Source: Clostridia bacterium (lineage in GTDB: Bacteria > Bacillota > Sulfobacillia > SLMV01). Taken from it: a stretch of DNA of 40,387 nt. The DNA is taken from positions 1-40,387 of the forward strand of contig PXCI01000068.1 in the NCBI GenBank assembly GCA_003566675.1, given 5' to 3'. This document shows, piece after piece, positions 27,441 to 35,111 of the stretch (its first letter is position 1; each line of letters begins with the position of its first letter). The position numbers were made by a program, and so were the translations under genes. Under the pieces are notes generated by a model. The model did not search any database. It was given only the letters and a program-made list of their open reading frames with translations, and had not been told where the DNA came from.

Positions 27441-27524
27441 GAGCATCCCACCCATTCTACCCCAGAAGGTCCGCCCCCCGACAGAGGACCTCAACAGATC
27501 TTGCAGGATAGACCTCGGAGTATC

Positions 27525-27573
27525 TATACAATACCGCACCGCGACGGGTATAATTGTATCAATGCGTTGATAC
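27525..27573 (+). promoter_or_regulatory. Promoter and palindromic operator of the YtrA operon
   Basis: TATACA (27525-27530) and a perfect TATAAT (27549-27554) are 18 bases apart. Immediately downstream GTATCAATGCGTTGATAC (27556-27573) is a perfect inverted repeat with 7-base arms and a 4-base centre. It covers the likely transcription start. TGATACAG recurs at 27576-27583. This fits an operator through which the GntR protein represses its own operon. Confidence 0.72.
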
Positions 27574-27601
27574 AGTGATACAGACAGGAGCGAGCCCACC
27601 C

Positions 27602-28006
27602 ATGTGGCTGACCATCAACCCATCGCTTGGCAAACCGATCTACCTTCAGATCATCGATCAGATCCGCCATGCTATGGGCAGCGGCTACCTCAACCCCGGA
27701 GACAAACTGCCCTCCGTGCGAGACATGGCAACGGAGCTAACAGTAAGCCCCAATACGGTGGTCCGGGCCTATCGGGAGTTAGAAAGCGAGGGCCTGATCG
27801 CCACCCGACAGGGAAGCGGAACCTTCATCGCCCGAAAGATGCAATCGCACACGCCTGAACATCAGTACCGCATCCTGAAACCCCTGATCGGGCAGCTGGT
27901 GACCCGGTCCAGGCTGCTGGGGCTATCCCTCCAGGAACTGGTCGAAATGGTGCAAAAGTGGCACAGAACGGAGTGTGAAGATGACCGAAATAGCAGTGAA
28001 GATTGA
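27602..28006 (+). CDS. GntR-family transcriptional regulator, YtrA subfamily
   Basis: The 134-residue protein has the winged helix of GntR regulators at about 10-75 (PIYLQIIDQIRHAMGSGYL, then KLPSVRDMATELTVSPNTVV and GLIATRQGSGTFIA). Its C-terminal part is only about 60 helical residues (LIGQLVTRSRLLGLSLQELV). This short effector-less tail defines the YtrA subfamily, whose genes typically sit in front of an ABC transporter they control. The ATG at 27602 has AGGAG 11 bases upstream. The end overlaps the ATPase gene by 26 bases. It probably binds the palindrome at 27556-27573. Confidence 0.93.
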   Translation: MWLTINPSLGKPIYLQIIDQIRHAMGSGYLNPGDKLPSVRDMATELTVSPNTVVRAYRELESEGLIATRQGSGTFIARKMQSHTPEHQYRILKPLIGQLVTRSRLLGLSLQELVEMVQKWHRTECEDDRNSSED

Positions 28007-28892
28007 GAATCTGACCTGCCGCTTTGGTGACGTGACTGCCCTTGAGAACCTCAGCCTATCCGTTCCTGCAGGTTCCATCTATGCCATCGTTGGGAGAAAC
28101 GGGGCGGGTAAGACCACGACGCTGAGAACCCTCATGGGGATGGTTCGACCGACCAGTGGACGGGTCGAGATCCTGGGCCTCGATGGCACAACCGCGGGAG
28201 AAAGAGCCCGCCAGCAGGTGGGCTATCTGCCGGAGAGTCGCTCCCTCTACGGCTACATGCGGGCCGCGGAAATCCTCCGCTTCGCCCAGTCCTTTCACAG
28301 GGACTGGGATCATGGGCTGGCCCACCGCTACCTGGATCTCTTCCATATACCCCAGGGGCGCCTCATATCCCAGCTCTCCGCGGGAATGCTGACCCAGCTC
28401 GGATTAATTTTAGCTCTGGCCCACAACCCCCGCGTCCTCATTCTGGACGAACCGATCGCCCACCTCGATGCGGTCAGGGTCAAGGAACTTCTTACGGTTA
28501 TTTTGGAGGAGGCACTCGCCAAAGAACAGACCGTCGTCCTGTCATCCCACGCCCTGCACCAGGTCGAACGAGTGACCGATCACGTGGCGATCCTTGACCG
28601 GGGACGTCTGGTGGTGGAGAAACCCCTCGAAGACATGAAGATCGACGAGAAGCGCATCAGAGTCGCCTTCCAAGTGGACCCCCCTGGGGATCTCTTTGAC
28701 CATCCAGACGTGGTGAAAATCGAACGCGATGGCAGGAAGTACCTCGTCACGGTGCGCGGTTCCGTGGACCACATCATACACAAATGCTCTCGGATCCCCC
28801 ACTTCGCCCTAGACGTCATTGATATGAACCTCGAGGAAATCTTCCTGCAATACGCTCAATCTTCTGAGGAGGATCACACCCATGAGGCTTAA
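27981..28892 (+). CDS. ABC transporter ATP-binding protein
   Basis: The 303-residue protein has a standard ABC ATPase domain: Walker A GRNGAGKTTTLRTLMG near residue 38, Q-loop region VGYLPESRSLYG, signature LSAGM instead of LSGGQ (near 133), Walker B RVLILDEP, D-loop region IAHLD and switch His in SSHALHQVERV. A 90-residue C-terminal extension (about 215-303) ends in IDMNLEEIFLQY, typical of DrrA/YtrB-like exporters. The changed signature (LSAGM) and IAHLD in place of SGLD depart from the consensus but occur in this subgroup. The ATG at 27981 has GGAG 7 bases upstream. It energises the permease encoded next. Confidence 0.93.
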   Translation: MTEIAVKIENLTCRFGDVTALENLSLSVPAGSIYAIVGRNGAGKTTTLRTLMGMVRPTSGRVEILGLDGTTAGERARQQVGYLPESRSLYGYMRAAEILRFAQSFHRDWDHGLAHRYLDLFHIPQGRLISQLSAGMLTQLGLILALAHNPRVLILDEPIAHLDAVRVKELLTVILEEALAKEQTVVLSSHALHQVERVTDHVAILDRGRLVVEKPLEDMKIDEKRIRVAFQVDPPGDLFDHPDVVKIERDGRKYLVTVRGSVDHIIHKCSRIPHFALDVIDMNLEEIFLQYAQSSEEDHTHEA

Positions 28893-29652
28893 TCGAGGCC
28901 TTCTCGGCAAGGAACTCCGAGAGGCCCGCTGGAAATGGATCATCGGGGGAAGCGCACTCCTCGTCACGGCCCTGCTGCTACCTTTCGGTTTCGATATCCT
29001 GAGATCGTTCCTGTCCGATGCACCACCCCTGCCGGAGGCCTGGGGATCGCTGGTCTCCTCGCAGCTGGGCGACTACACTAACTATCTCTGGATGAACTGG
29101 TACGGCAAGAACCTCTTCCAACTGGTGGTGGTCATCGCGGTACTGTTGGGCGCGGCACCCCTCGCAGGGGAGCGATCCCGGCGCACCATGGAATTTCTGC
29201 TGTCTCAGCCGATCAGCAGGGCCACTTTGTTCCAGACCAAGTACGTCGCCGGCCTGGCCCTGCTGTGGGGCATGATCATCATCACCACGCTCACGATGGG
29301 ACCCTCATCAGCAGCGGCAGGGCATAGCCTGGACCTTCTCAGGTTCATCCGGGGCCTGCCTGTGACCCTGGCGGGCGCTGTCCTCTTCTACGCAATTAGC
29401 TGGGTGTATTCCGCTCTTCTCAGCGAGGAGATCAAGGCTGTGCTGGCAGGCGGAGCCACGTGCGCGGCGCTGATCGTCATCGGTTGGATCCCGGCGCTGA
29501 GGCCCGTCTCCCTGAGCAATCACCTGGCGGCGGCCCAGACCCTTCAGAGCAACGACATCCGCTGGGACGTGACCCTCGTCCTTTTGGGACTCTCCCTGGT
29601 CTGCACCGGCGTTGCTTGGCGAATCTTCAAGTCGCAAAGAAGCATGATCTGA
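28882..29652 (+). CDS. ABC-2 type transporter permease
   Basis: The 256-residue membrane protein has six predicted spans. A long external loop follows the first (about 35-75), and the ABC-2 hallmark AGERSRRTMEFLLSQPISR comes before the third. The N-terminus MRLNRGLLGKELREARWKW is the usual amphipathic ABC-2 start. The last span is followed by the short basic end RIFKSQRSMI. It should form a dimer with the ATPase at 27981-28892 and export an unknown compound, possibly a peptide antibiotic or lipid as in related YtrA operons. The ATG overlaps the ATPase stop by 11 bases, with GAGGAGG 9 bases upstream. Confidence 0.9.
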   Translation: MRLNRGLLGKELREARWKWIIGGSALLVTALLLPFGFDILRSFLSDAPPLPEAWGSLVSSQLGDYTNYLWMNWYGKNLFQLVVVIAVLLGAAPLAGERSRRTMEFLLSQPISRATLFQTKYVAGLALLWGMIIITTLTMGPSSAAAGHSLDLLRFIRGLPVTLAGAVLFYAISWVYSALLSEEIKAVLAGGATCAALIVIGWIPALRPVSLSNHLAAAQTLQSNDIRWDVTLVLLGLSLVCTGVAWRIFKSQRSMI

Positions 29653-29667
29653 AAGGAGATATAACGA

Positions 29668-29970
29668 ATGCTCCTAGCTACAAGTGATCTTCGCACGGAA
29701 TATGAGGTATTGGGACTGGTTCGTGGGAGCTGCATGCAGGCCACTCACCTCGGGCGGGACATACTTGCCTCCCTGCGCAAGCTGGTCGGAGGCGAAGTTA
29801 GTGAATACGCTGACCTGCTCAAGCGTGCTCGGGATCAGGCCATCGCCGAGATGATATCTGACGCCGCTGACCTGGGAGCCAACGGCGTCATCGGGGTGCG
29901 TTTTTCAACGGCCAGCATCACCAGCGGTGCCGCGGAGGTGATCGTCTACGGCACAGCCGTCAAGATCTAG
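29668..29970 (+). CDS. YbjQ family protein (UPF0145)
   Basis: The 100-residue protein is a full-length YbjQ homologue: YEVLGLVRGSCMQATHLGRD, then KLVGGEVSEYADLLKRARDQ, AIAEMISDAADLGANGVIGV and the closing strand EVIVYGTAVKI. The family forms a pentameric, metal-binding-like fold of unknown function. The usual GG-[DE] segment (LVGGEVSEY) is intact. The ATG at 29668 has AAAGGAG 8 bases upstream and lies 15 bases after the permease stop, so it is the fourth gene of the YtrA operon. Its placement hints that it works with the transporter or is simply co-regulated. Confidence 0.92.
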   Translation: MLLATSDLRTEYEVLGLVRGSCMQATHLGRDILASLRKLVGGEVSEYADLLKRARDQAIAEMISDAADLGANGVIGVRFSTASITSGAAEVIVYGTAVKI

Positions 29971-30012
29971 GTTAACAATGGCATCGGCCAAGTCCAACGC
30001 GTTAATATACGA

Positions 30013-30043
30013 TCCCCGCGGGCCAGGTTCTTCCCCGCGGGGA
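30013..30043 (+). terminator. Hairpin after the YtrA operon
   Basis: TCCCCGCGGG (30013-30022) and CCCGCGGGGA (30034-30043) form a perfect 10-bp stem with an 11-base loop, 43 bases after the YbjQ stop. No T-run follows, so it is a probable but atypical terminator. The rest of the gap to 30409 contains another weak stem (AAGGGTTT at 30215-30222 with AAACCCTT at 30237-30244) and no supported gene. Confidence 0.5.
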
Positions 30044-30409
30044 CTACCCTTCAAGGCAATGCCGATCAGGAACGGACCCTTCTGACGGACCAGGCAGTAT
30101 TCCTTTGGTCTCCCCGGTTCGCCTTTGCAGAAAAGAGGGTCTCAATGGTGAGTTCACCTCTGTCTCAGGGGGCATTGAACGCGTCCGCAAAACCACTCGT
30201 TGGGACGCCGTATCAAGGGTTTAGATTCAGCAAGCAAAACCCTTTTGAAGTGCCGGAGTTCCCGCCCCAGATGCCTAATATCTGGGACCGGCCAACACGG
30301 GATCGTAAGTGTGGAATCGCCCGACTGACCAATAAGCCCTTGAATTGAGCCCACCGACAGGGACTTATGGATACCAACCCTCCGGTCGTCAGGCTGGGCG
30401 AATCATCCC

Positions 30410-30928
30410 CTACGATTCATCCTGAGAGTCCAGCAATACTCGGACAAACTGGGTCATGCCTGTCGGCACACCCGGCAGATCCAAAAACTCAGCAAATAGC
30501 CGGGCACACTCCTGGGCCATCACGCCTCCGGTGAAATCAAAGGCGGCACCGCCACATCGCGCAACCGTTGTGAGGTCGTCCAAGAGATAGGTTCCCCCGT
30601 CTATCGGAGACGGCAGGCCAAACACCACCCGCCCTATCCCCTCCGTCATCAAGGCTGCCGTGCACATCACGCAGGGCTCCAACGTGCTGTACAGGGTGAG
30701 GCTATCGCGCCTGATCCCGACAGCGGGACTGTCCAGAAGCAGAAGCAGCTCGGCGTGGGATATCCGATTCCGACGCTGACGATCGGTGGCATGGGCCCGG
30801 GCGACGATCCCCTGTCCGGGGGCGACCATTACGGCCGCACAGGGTACTTCCCCCTGCTGCAGGGCTTCCCGGGCCGTCTTCAAAGCTTCTTTCATGTATC
30901 CAAGATCCTCTGGTGATGAACCATCCAT
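30410..30928 (-). CDS. Zinc-dependent nucleoside/nucleobase deaminase
   Basis: The 172-residue protein carries the cytidine/deoxycytidylate deaminase zinc motifs: HAE (His58, Glu60, in ISHAELLLLLD) and PCxxC (Cys86, Cys89, in LEPCVMCTAALM). The catalytic Glu is present. Around them are GEVPCAAVMVAPGQGIVARA and RVVFGLPSPIDGG. It resembles TadA/guanine-deaminase-type proteins more than dCMP deaminases, but the usual TadA NxxxxxxDPTAHAE context is changed (NRISHAE). It may deaminate a free base or nucleoside rather than tRNA. The ATG at 30928 has AGGAGG 7 bases upstream; the upstream frame to 31045 is unlikely. It is a single gene, divergent from the GNAT gene. Confidence 0.88.
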   Translation of the reverse strand: MDGSSPEDLGYMKEALKTAREALQQGEVPCAAVMVAPGQGIVARAHATDRQRRNRISHAELLLLLDSPAVGIRRDSLTLYSTLEPCVMCTAALMTEGIGRVVFGLPSPIDGGTYLLDDLTTVARCGGAAFDFTGGVMAQECARLFAEFLDLPGVPTGMTQFVRVLLDSQDES

Positions 30929-31113
30929 TGCGGTTCCTCCTAAGGCCGACCGACGGAGCAGTATACCCTCCTGGTGGCAATCGTTGGCGATATCGTTATC
31001 TTCGCCCCTTTGCCGCCCGATTCCCCCCCACCGATCCATGGACATCAGCTGGCGTCAACAGGCATGCGGTGTGGTTGATTTGCCCACGTCGTGCAGATTA
31101 TGTGATGCTGGGA

Positions 31114-31119
31114 TATAAT
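31114..31119 (+). promoter_or_regulatory. Candidate -10 box of the GNAT gene at 31234
   Basis: A perfect TATAAT lies in GGGATATAATCG, about 90 bases before the first plausible start codon. No good -35 hexamer stands at the right distance, so the call is tentative. Confidence 0.35.
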
Positions 31120-31233
31120 CGTACCCGGAAGCATCACCGATCCCAACACGATGGAGCACAGGGGCTTGCAATAAGGATACAGGGTAACGTTTGTGACGAC
31201 TGGTGCCATGAATATGGTGATACGGAAGAACTG

Positions 31234-31701
31234 TTGGGGTTTGAGAGCCGTAACAGATCCTATTTCGAAGCAATGGTACCTAGTCGCAGAGAGAGCTACT
31301 ATGTCCCTGCAGCATTTGGGGTAAGACACAGGGAATTGCTGAAAGAACAGGATCATGACCTGGCGCATTTTTACCTGATAAGAAACGACGCCCATCGCAT
31401 TGCAGGAAGAATTAACCTTGTTGATATCGATAAAGCTGCCGGTACTGCTCACATTGGTTTCAGGGTTGGCGAAGACTTTGCAGGAAAAGGTGTGGCGGGT
31501 AAGGCCACGAAACTCCTGTTGGAGAAAATCTCAGACGTAGGAGTGGCACACGTCTACGCCAAAACAACGACGGAGAACATCGCGTCACAGAGAGTCCTGG
31601 AGCGAAATGGATTCAGCGCGGTATCCATAGGCGACGAAGTCGTTCAAGTAAACGGTCGGGAGATGCGTTTCATCAACTACATTTGGAAGGCCCCGCTGTA
31701 G
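31234..31701 (+). CDS. GNAT family N-acetyltransferase, 5' end unclear
   Basis: The frame encodes a RimJ/RimL-like acetyltransferase: EELLGFESRNRSYFEAMVPS, HFYLIRNDAHRIAGRINLVD, GTAHIGFRVGEDFAGKGVAG with the acetyl-CoA loop, and NIASQRVLERNGFSAVSIG. Family members start about 12 residues before EELLGFE. In this frame no start codon with a ribosome binding site exists there. A different frame just upstream offers ATG 31208 with MNMVIRK, a typical family N-terminus. So either a small deletion with frame change removed the normal start, or translation begins at TTG 31234 or ATG 31273. The body of the enzyme is intact. The substrate is unknown. Confidence 0.7.
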   Translation: MGFESRNRSYFEAMVPSRRESYYVPAAFGVRHRELLKEQDHDLAHFYLIRNDAHRIAGRINLVDIDKAAGTAHIGFRVGEDFAGKGVAGKATKLLLEKISDVGVAHVYAKTTTENIASQRVLERNGFSAVSIGDEVVQVNGREMRFINYIWKAPL

Positions 31702-31718
31702 ATCGTGATCAAGGGAGT

Positions 31719-31735
31719 TCCTGGATTGTCCAGGA
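31719..31735 (+). terminator. Small hairpin after the GNAT gene
   Basis: TCCTGGA (31719-31725) and TCCAGGA (31729-31735) form a 7-bp stem with a 3-base loop, 17 bases after the stop. There is no T-run, so a terminator role is weakly supported. The remaining gap to 31965 shows no gene. Confidence 0.35.
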
Positions 31736-31965
31736 CATTGCGTACCATCTGACCCATGCAGCGGAAACCTGTACCAGCAATTACGCAGCACAGACTTTCA
31801 TTTACAAGCGGGGCAAGCATCACTCCCGCAGACATCGTAATGGTGGGCCTGCCCACTGAAAACGACGAACGACGGTAGAGTCTCCCATGTTGACCATCAG
31901 AGTCCTAGGTGACAGGGGGCGCTACGATGAGCATAAAGAACCCCCCATTATCACGGAGGTGACCC

Positions 31966-33126
31966 ATGAGCGCAAAGACACTGGAAGAAGCCCTGAGGCC
32001 CCTGGACAGACCGGGCCGGGTCTGGTCTACGGGAGCCTATGTGACCGTGGACGAGGGTTTTCTATTCGCCGGGGTACTTTCACCGGAGGCTCTCCTGGCT
32101 TTCGCTGTTGGAGGGCGCCGGGAGCAGGGTGAGAGCCTCCTGGAGGCTCTCAGGCGCGAGGGTAGAGAGGAAGCCAACGTGGACCTTGAGCCAACCGATG
32201 CCGCCCACACCTGCTTCCTGATGGACGGGACCGCCCCTGAGCGGGTGGTGCTGCCTGAATCCATGGCCCCCCGGCCAACCCTGGTGTGGACCGGACCGAT
32301 CCCCTTCGAGGGAAGATACCTGGACTACCTCTGCGTGGCCTGGAAGAGCCGCTTCCAGGGTCGTCCCCGACCCAGCTCAGAGATCGACCGTCTGTTGTGG
32401 ATCGACGCTGAATCCCTGTGCCGCTCCCATTGGGACCGGGCCAGGATCCTGGGAGAACCAGTGGCCCCCGGTACACCCATAAAGGTAACGGGAACCGCAG
32501 CCCGCGCTGCCACGTGGTTAAACATGCAGCAAGACAAGGCCTGTCCCGGCGTCCGTGACGCTCTCAGCCGAGCCCGTAAGATCCTGTCTCGTCACGGGGC
32601 ATCCCCTCGCCTGGTGAAGCACTCGGAGAAGGTCACTTCGGTAGCTCTGGCCCTGGGACGCCGACTAAGGGCCACCGGGGCCAACCTGGATCTTCCCCTG
32701 CTGGCCACAGCGGCCATGTGCCACGACGTGGGCAGGACCCATGCCGACCCCCGGGTGGCGGCCGGCCTGGAACACGCCAGGGCCTCAGCGCTCATCCTGA
32801 ACAGCGAAGGGCTGGACCACCTGGCTCCTGCAGTGGCAAATCACATCCTGCCTGCCATCGTGAATCCGGGCCTACGGGATGACCTTCTTGAGAGGGTGCT
32901 CTTCTACGCCGACAAGGTCGTGGGCCTTGAACACATGGGAATCGGGGCCCGCCTGGACGACTTCGCGGCCCGGAGGCCGGAGCTGACCGACGAAGTAGAC
33001 AGGACCAGAGACCCCCTTGCCAAGCTGCAGGGCCACCTGGCCTCGGCCGCCGGTCTGACCACGGAAACCCTGGAGACCCTATGTTACGTGGCGGCGCTGT
33101 CGGAAACCGTGGATCCCTCGGGATGA
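31966..33126 (+). CDS. NUDIX hydrolase-HD domain fusion protein
   Basis: The 386-residue protein joins two nucleotide-handling domains. Residues 15-190 form a NUDIX fold with the box GRREQGESLLEALRREGREEA near 50-72. The metal Glu residues of REGREE are kept, but the hydrophobic residue after RE is Gly and the last Gly is Asn. Residues 195-386 form an HD phosphohydrolase domain with His219 (LVKHSEKV), His253-Asp254 (AAMCHDVGRTH), His270 (LEHARAS) and Asp316 (FYADKVV). Together they could hydrolyse a nucleoside diphosphate derivative and then a phosphate ester. The ATG at 31966 follows GGAGGTGACCC. It is a single gene, convergent with the HtrA-like gene. A separate N-terminal role in sensing cannot be ruled out. 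Confidence 0.88.
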   Translation: MSAKTLEEALRPLDRPGRVWSTGAYVTVDEGFLFAGVLSPEALLAFAVGGRREQGESLLEALRREGREEANVDLEPTDAAHTCFLMDGTAPERVVLPESMAPRPTLVWTGPIPFEGRYLDYLCVAWKSRFQGRPRPSSEIDRLLWIDAESLCRSHWDRARILGEPVAPGTPIKVTGTAARAATWLNMQQDKACPGVRDALSRARKILSRHGASPRLVKHSEKVTSVALALGRRLRATGANLDLPLLATAAMCHDVGRTHADPRVAAGLEHARASALILNSEGLDHLAPAVANHILPAIVNPGLRDDLLERVLFYADKVVGLEHMGIGARLDDFAARRPELTDEVDRTRDPLAKLQGHLASAAGLTTETLETLCYVAALSETVDPSG

Positions 33127-33220
33127 AAGCCGTTGCCCAGTTCGCCCCTTTTGCTGGCCCCCACCCCTCTCCCCCACTCCCGTCACCGAAATTGCAACCA
33201 TCATCCCACGTTGCGCAGGA

Positions 33221-34891
33221 TCAATCGTCGAAGAAATCCAGTATCTCCACTCGGTTGCTGTCCACATCAATCAGAAGGGCAAACCACTGATCGTAAGGCG
33301 GCAGGTACGACAGCTCCTGCTGTAGCCTCTGCCTGCTGCCGTCGGGAAGGATCACCGTGAGGACAGCCAGAACCGTCTCCTCCGTCTCAGGCCCGAAGAA
33401 GAAAGGAGAGACCACGAAGCGTCCCCGGCTGAAATCCCATCCGTGAGAGACGTCGGTCTCCGGGTATTCGCGGAACACAAACCATTCCTCGCCGTCGTCA
33501 CCGTGGCCGATGTCCGGGGAATCTCCCAGGTCGAAGGCCGCTCCCAGGTAGTCGTACTCATCGGACCAGATCTCCAGGTCGAGATCCACGTCTCCTGCCC
33601 ATTCCAAGACCACGGCCAGATCACCCGCGCGGTGTTCATAGAACCCGGTGGTCGCACTCTCACTGCCGTCGGCAAAGGCGTCCAGCACCTCCGCGTCGTT
33701 TCGGTCGACATCAATCAGCACGGCGAACCACTGGTCATAGGGCGGCAAGTACGACAGCTCTTGCTGCAACTGCTGTGTGCTGCCATCGGGAAAGATCACC
33801 GTGAGGACAGCCTGGACCGTCTGCTCCGTCTCGGGCCCGAAGAAGAAAGGTGAGACCACAAAACGCCCCCGGCTGAAATCTCGGGGCAAGTCGTATTCAC
33901 GAGAAACACTCGTTTCAGGGTACTCGCGAAACACAAACCATTCCTCGCCTTGGTCGCCGCGACCGATGTCAGGAGAGTCTCCCAGGTCAAAAACGGCCCC
34001 CAGGTACTCGAACTCATCGGACCAGATCTCCAGGTCCAGGTCGAGATCTCCCTCCCACTGCAGTACCACGGCCAGTTCACCCACCTGGTGTTCATAGGCC
34101 CTTTCTGTGCCCCGACCGTCTCCGAATACCGCTGCCACCGTCTCCCCGGAACCGACTTGCTCAAGGAGCAGGTGGATCTGGTCCACGGGGACCGCGAAGT
34201 TCAAATTCTGGCCCCTTACATAAGTATAGGTGTTGACCCCAATGACCTCGCCCCACATGTTCAACAGGGGGCCTCCACTGCTGCCCTTGGAGATCGGGGT
34301 TGTGGTCTGAATCAGGTCGATTCCCATTTCCTCATCAAAGCGCAGCGCACTGACAATACCACTGGAGACGGTTCCCTCCAGCCCCTCGGGATTGCCCACA
34401 GCCATGACCTCTTCGCCCACCCGGACCACATTGACACCGACGCCCAGGGGCAATGCGTTCAAATTACCGCCGTCAATCTTCAGGACTGCCAGGTCCCATT
34501 TCTCACTGGCAGCAAGGACCGATACCACATCATAACGGCCACCGTTCAATTCAACATGGGCCCCATCCGATCCCTCCAGGACGTGAAAATTGGTGACAAC
34601 AACTCCCTCGGGCTGGATGACAAACCCGGAGCCAAAGGCAAAGGGAATCCCTCCTCGCGAAGCCTCTATGTAAGCTGTGGCGCCGCCAACCCTCTCAGAG
34701 AGCTCGGCGATCGTATAAGGCTCGCCAGAGTCCACCTCCTGCGGCGTCTCCGGTTGTGTCTCCGGCGGCGCCTCCTGTCCTTGTTCCACGGGACCGGCAC
34801 ACCCCCACAGAAACACGGCGATCAGGACAACGGGGACCAGCATCGCAAGTCTCAGGAACGATCTGGTGTTTGTCAATCTCAAACGCAACAC
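33221..34891 (-). CDS. HtrA-like serine protease lipoprotein with a duplicated C-terminal domain
   Basis: The 556-residue protein has a signal peptide ending at LWGC (Cys31), then a Glu/Pro/Thr-rich linker (35-56). A trypsin-like domain follows with the triad His103 (VVTNFHVLEG), Asp133 (KWDLAVLK) and Ser205 (SKGSSGGPLL). No PDZ domain follows. Instead two copies of a domain, about 150 residues apart, start at 266 and 418; each has LAVVL.W.GD.DLDLEIWSD, a YLGA.FDLGDSPDIG segment, EEWFVFREYPET, and SYLPPYDQWFA. The D-x-D-L-D-L-x-I/W pattern resembles YfaP/DUF2135-type beta sandwiches. The GTG at 34891 has AGGAGG 7 bases upstream; the ATG at 34897 is too close to it. It is likely an extracytoplasmic protease, anchored by lipid. 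Confidence 0.88.
   Translation of the reverse strand: MLRLRLTNTRSFLRLAMLVPVVLIAVFLWGCAGPVEQGQEAPPETQPETPQEVDSGEPYTIAELSERVGGATAYIEASRGGIPFAFGSGFVIQPEGVVVTNFHVLEGSDGAHVELNGGRYDVVSVLAASEKWDLAVLKIDGGNLNALPLGVGVNVVRVGEEVMAVGNPEGLEGTVSSGIVSALRFDEEMGIDLIQTTTPISKGSSGGPLLNMWGEVIGVNTYTYVRGQNLNFAVPVDQIHLLLEQVGSGETVAAVFGDGRGTERAYEHQVGELAVVLQWEGDLDLDLEIWSDEFEYLGAVFDLGDSPDIGRGDQGEEWFVFREYPETSVSREYDLPRDFSRGRFVVSPFFFGPETEQTVQAVLTVIFPDGSTQQLQQELSYLPPYDQWFAVLIDVDRNDAEVLDAFADGSESATTGFYEHRAGDLAVVLEWAGDVDLDLEIWSDEYDYLGAAFDLGDSPDIGHGDDGEEWFVFREYPETDVSHGWDFSRGRFVVSPFFFGPETEETVLAVLTVILPDGSRQRLQQELSYLPPYDQWFALLIDVDSNRVEILDFFDD
33224..34096 (-). repeat. Tandem intragenic repeat (two copies, 456-base period)
   Basis: The segments 33224-33640 and about 33692-34096 encode the two C-terminal domain copies of the protease. 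They keep long identical runs at DNA level, for instance TCGGACCAGATCTCCAGGTC occurs in both. The near-identity points to a recent duplication or ongoing gene conversion. Confidence 0.8.
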
Positions 34892-35111
34892 ACCCATTCC
34901 TCCTCACAAGTAATAGGCCGTATTATTGCCGGGTCATCAGCGGGCAGGCTCGTTCACATTGGCACACCCATACCCCATGCCACCGTATGACCACGAACCT
35001 GGAGTTCGATGCTCTAATCGCGGCAACAAGACGGCCCCTCGCCGTCTGGCGAACCGCGAATCGTTCCGCATCACCGGGAGGCTTCCCCACCCTCCGGGAG
35101 ATGCCTTTTTG

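Noticed and set aside
30145-30348. 67-residue plus-strand frame after the YtrA operon
   Set aside because: No ribosome binding site and no recognisable motif; the stretch contains a hairpin and is better left as non-coding.
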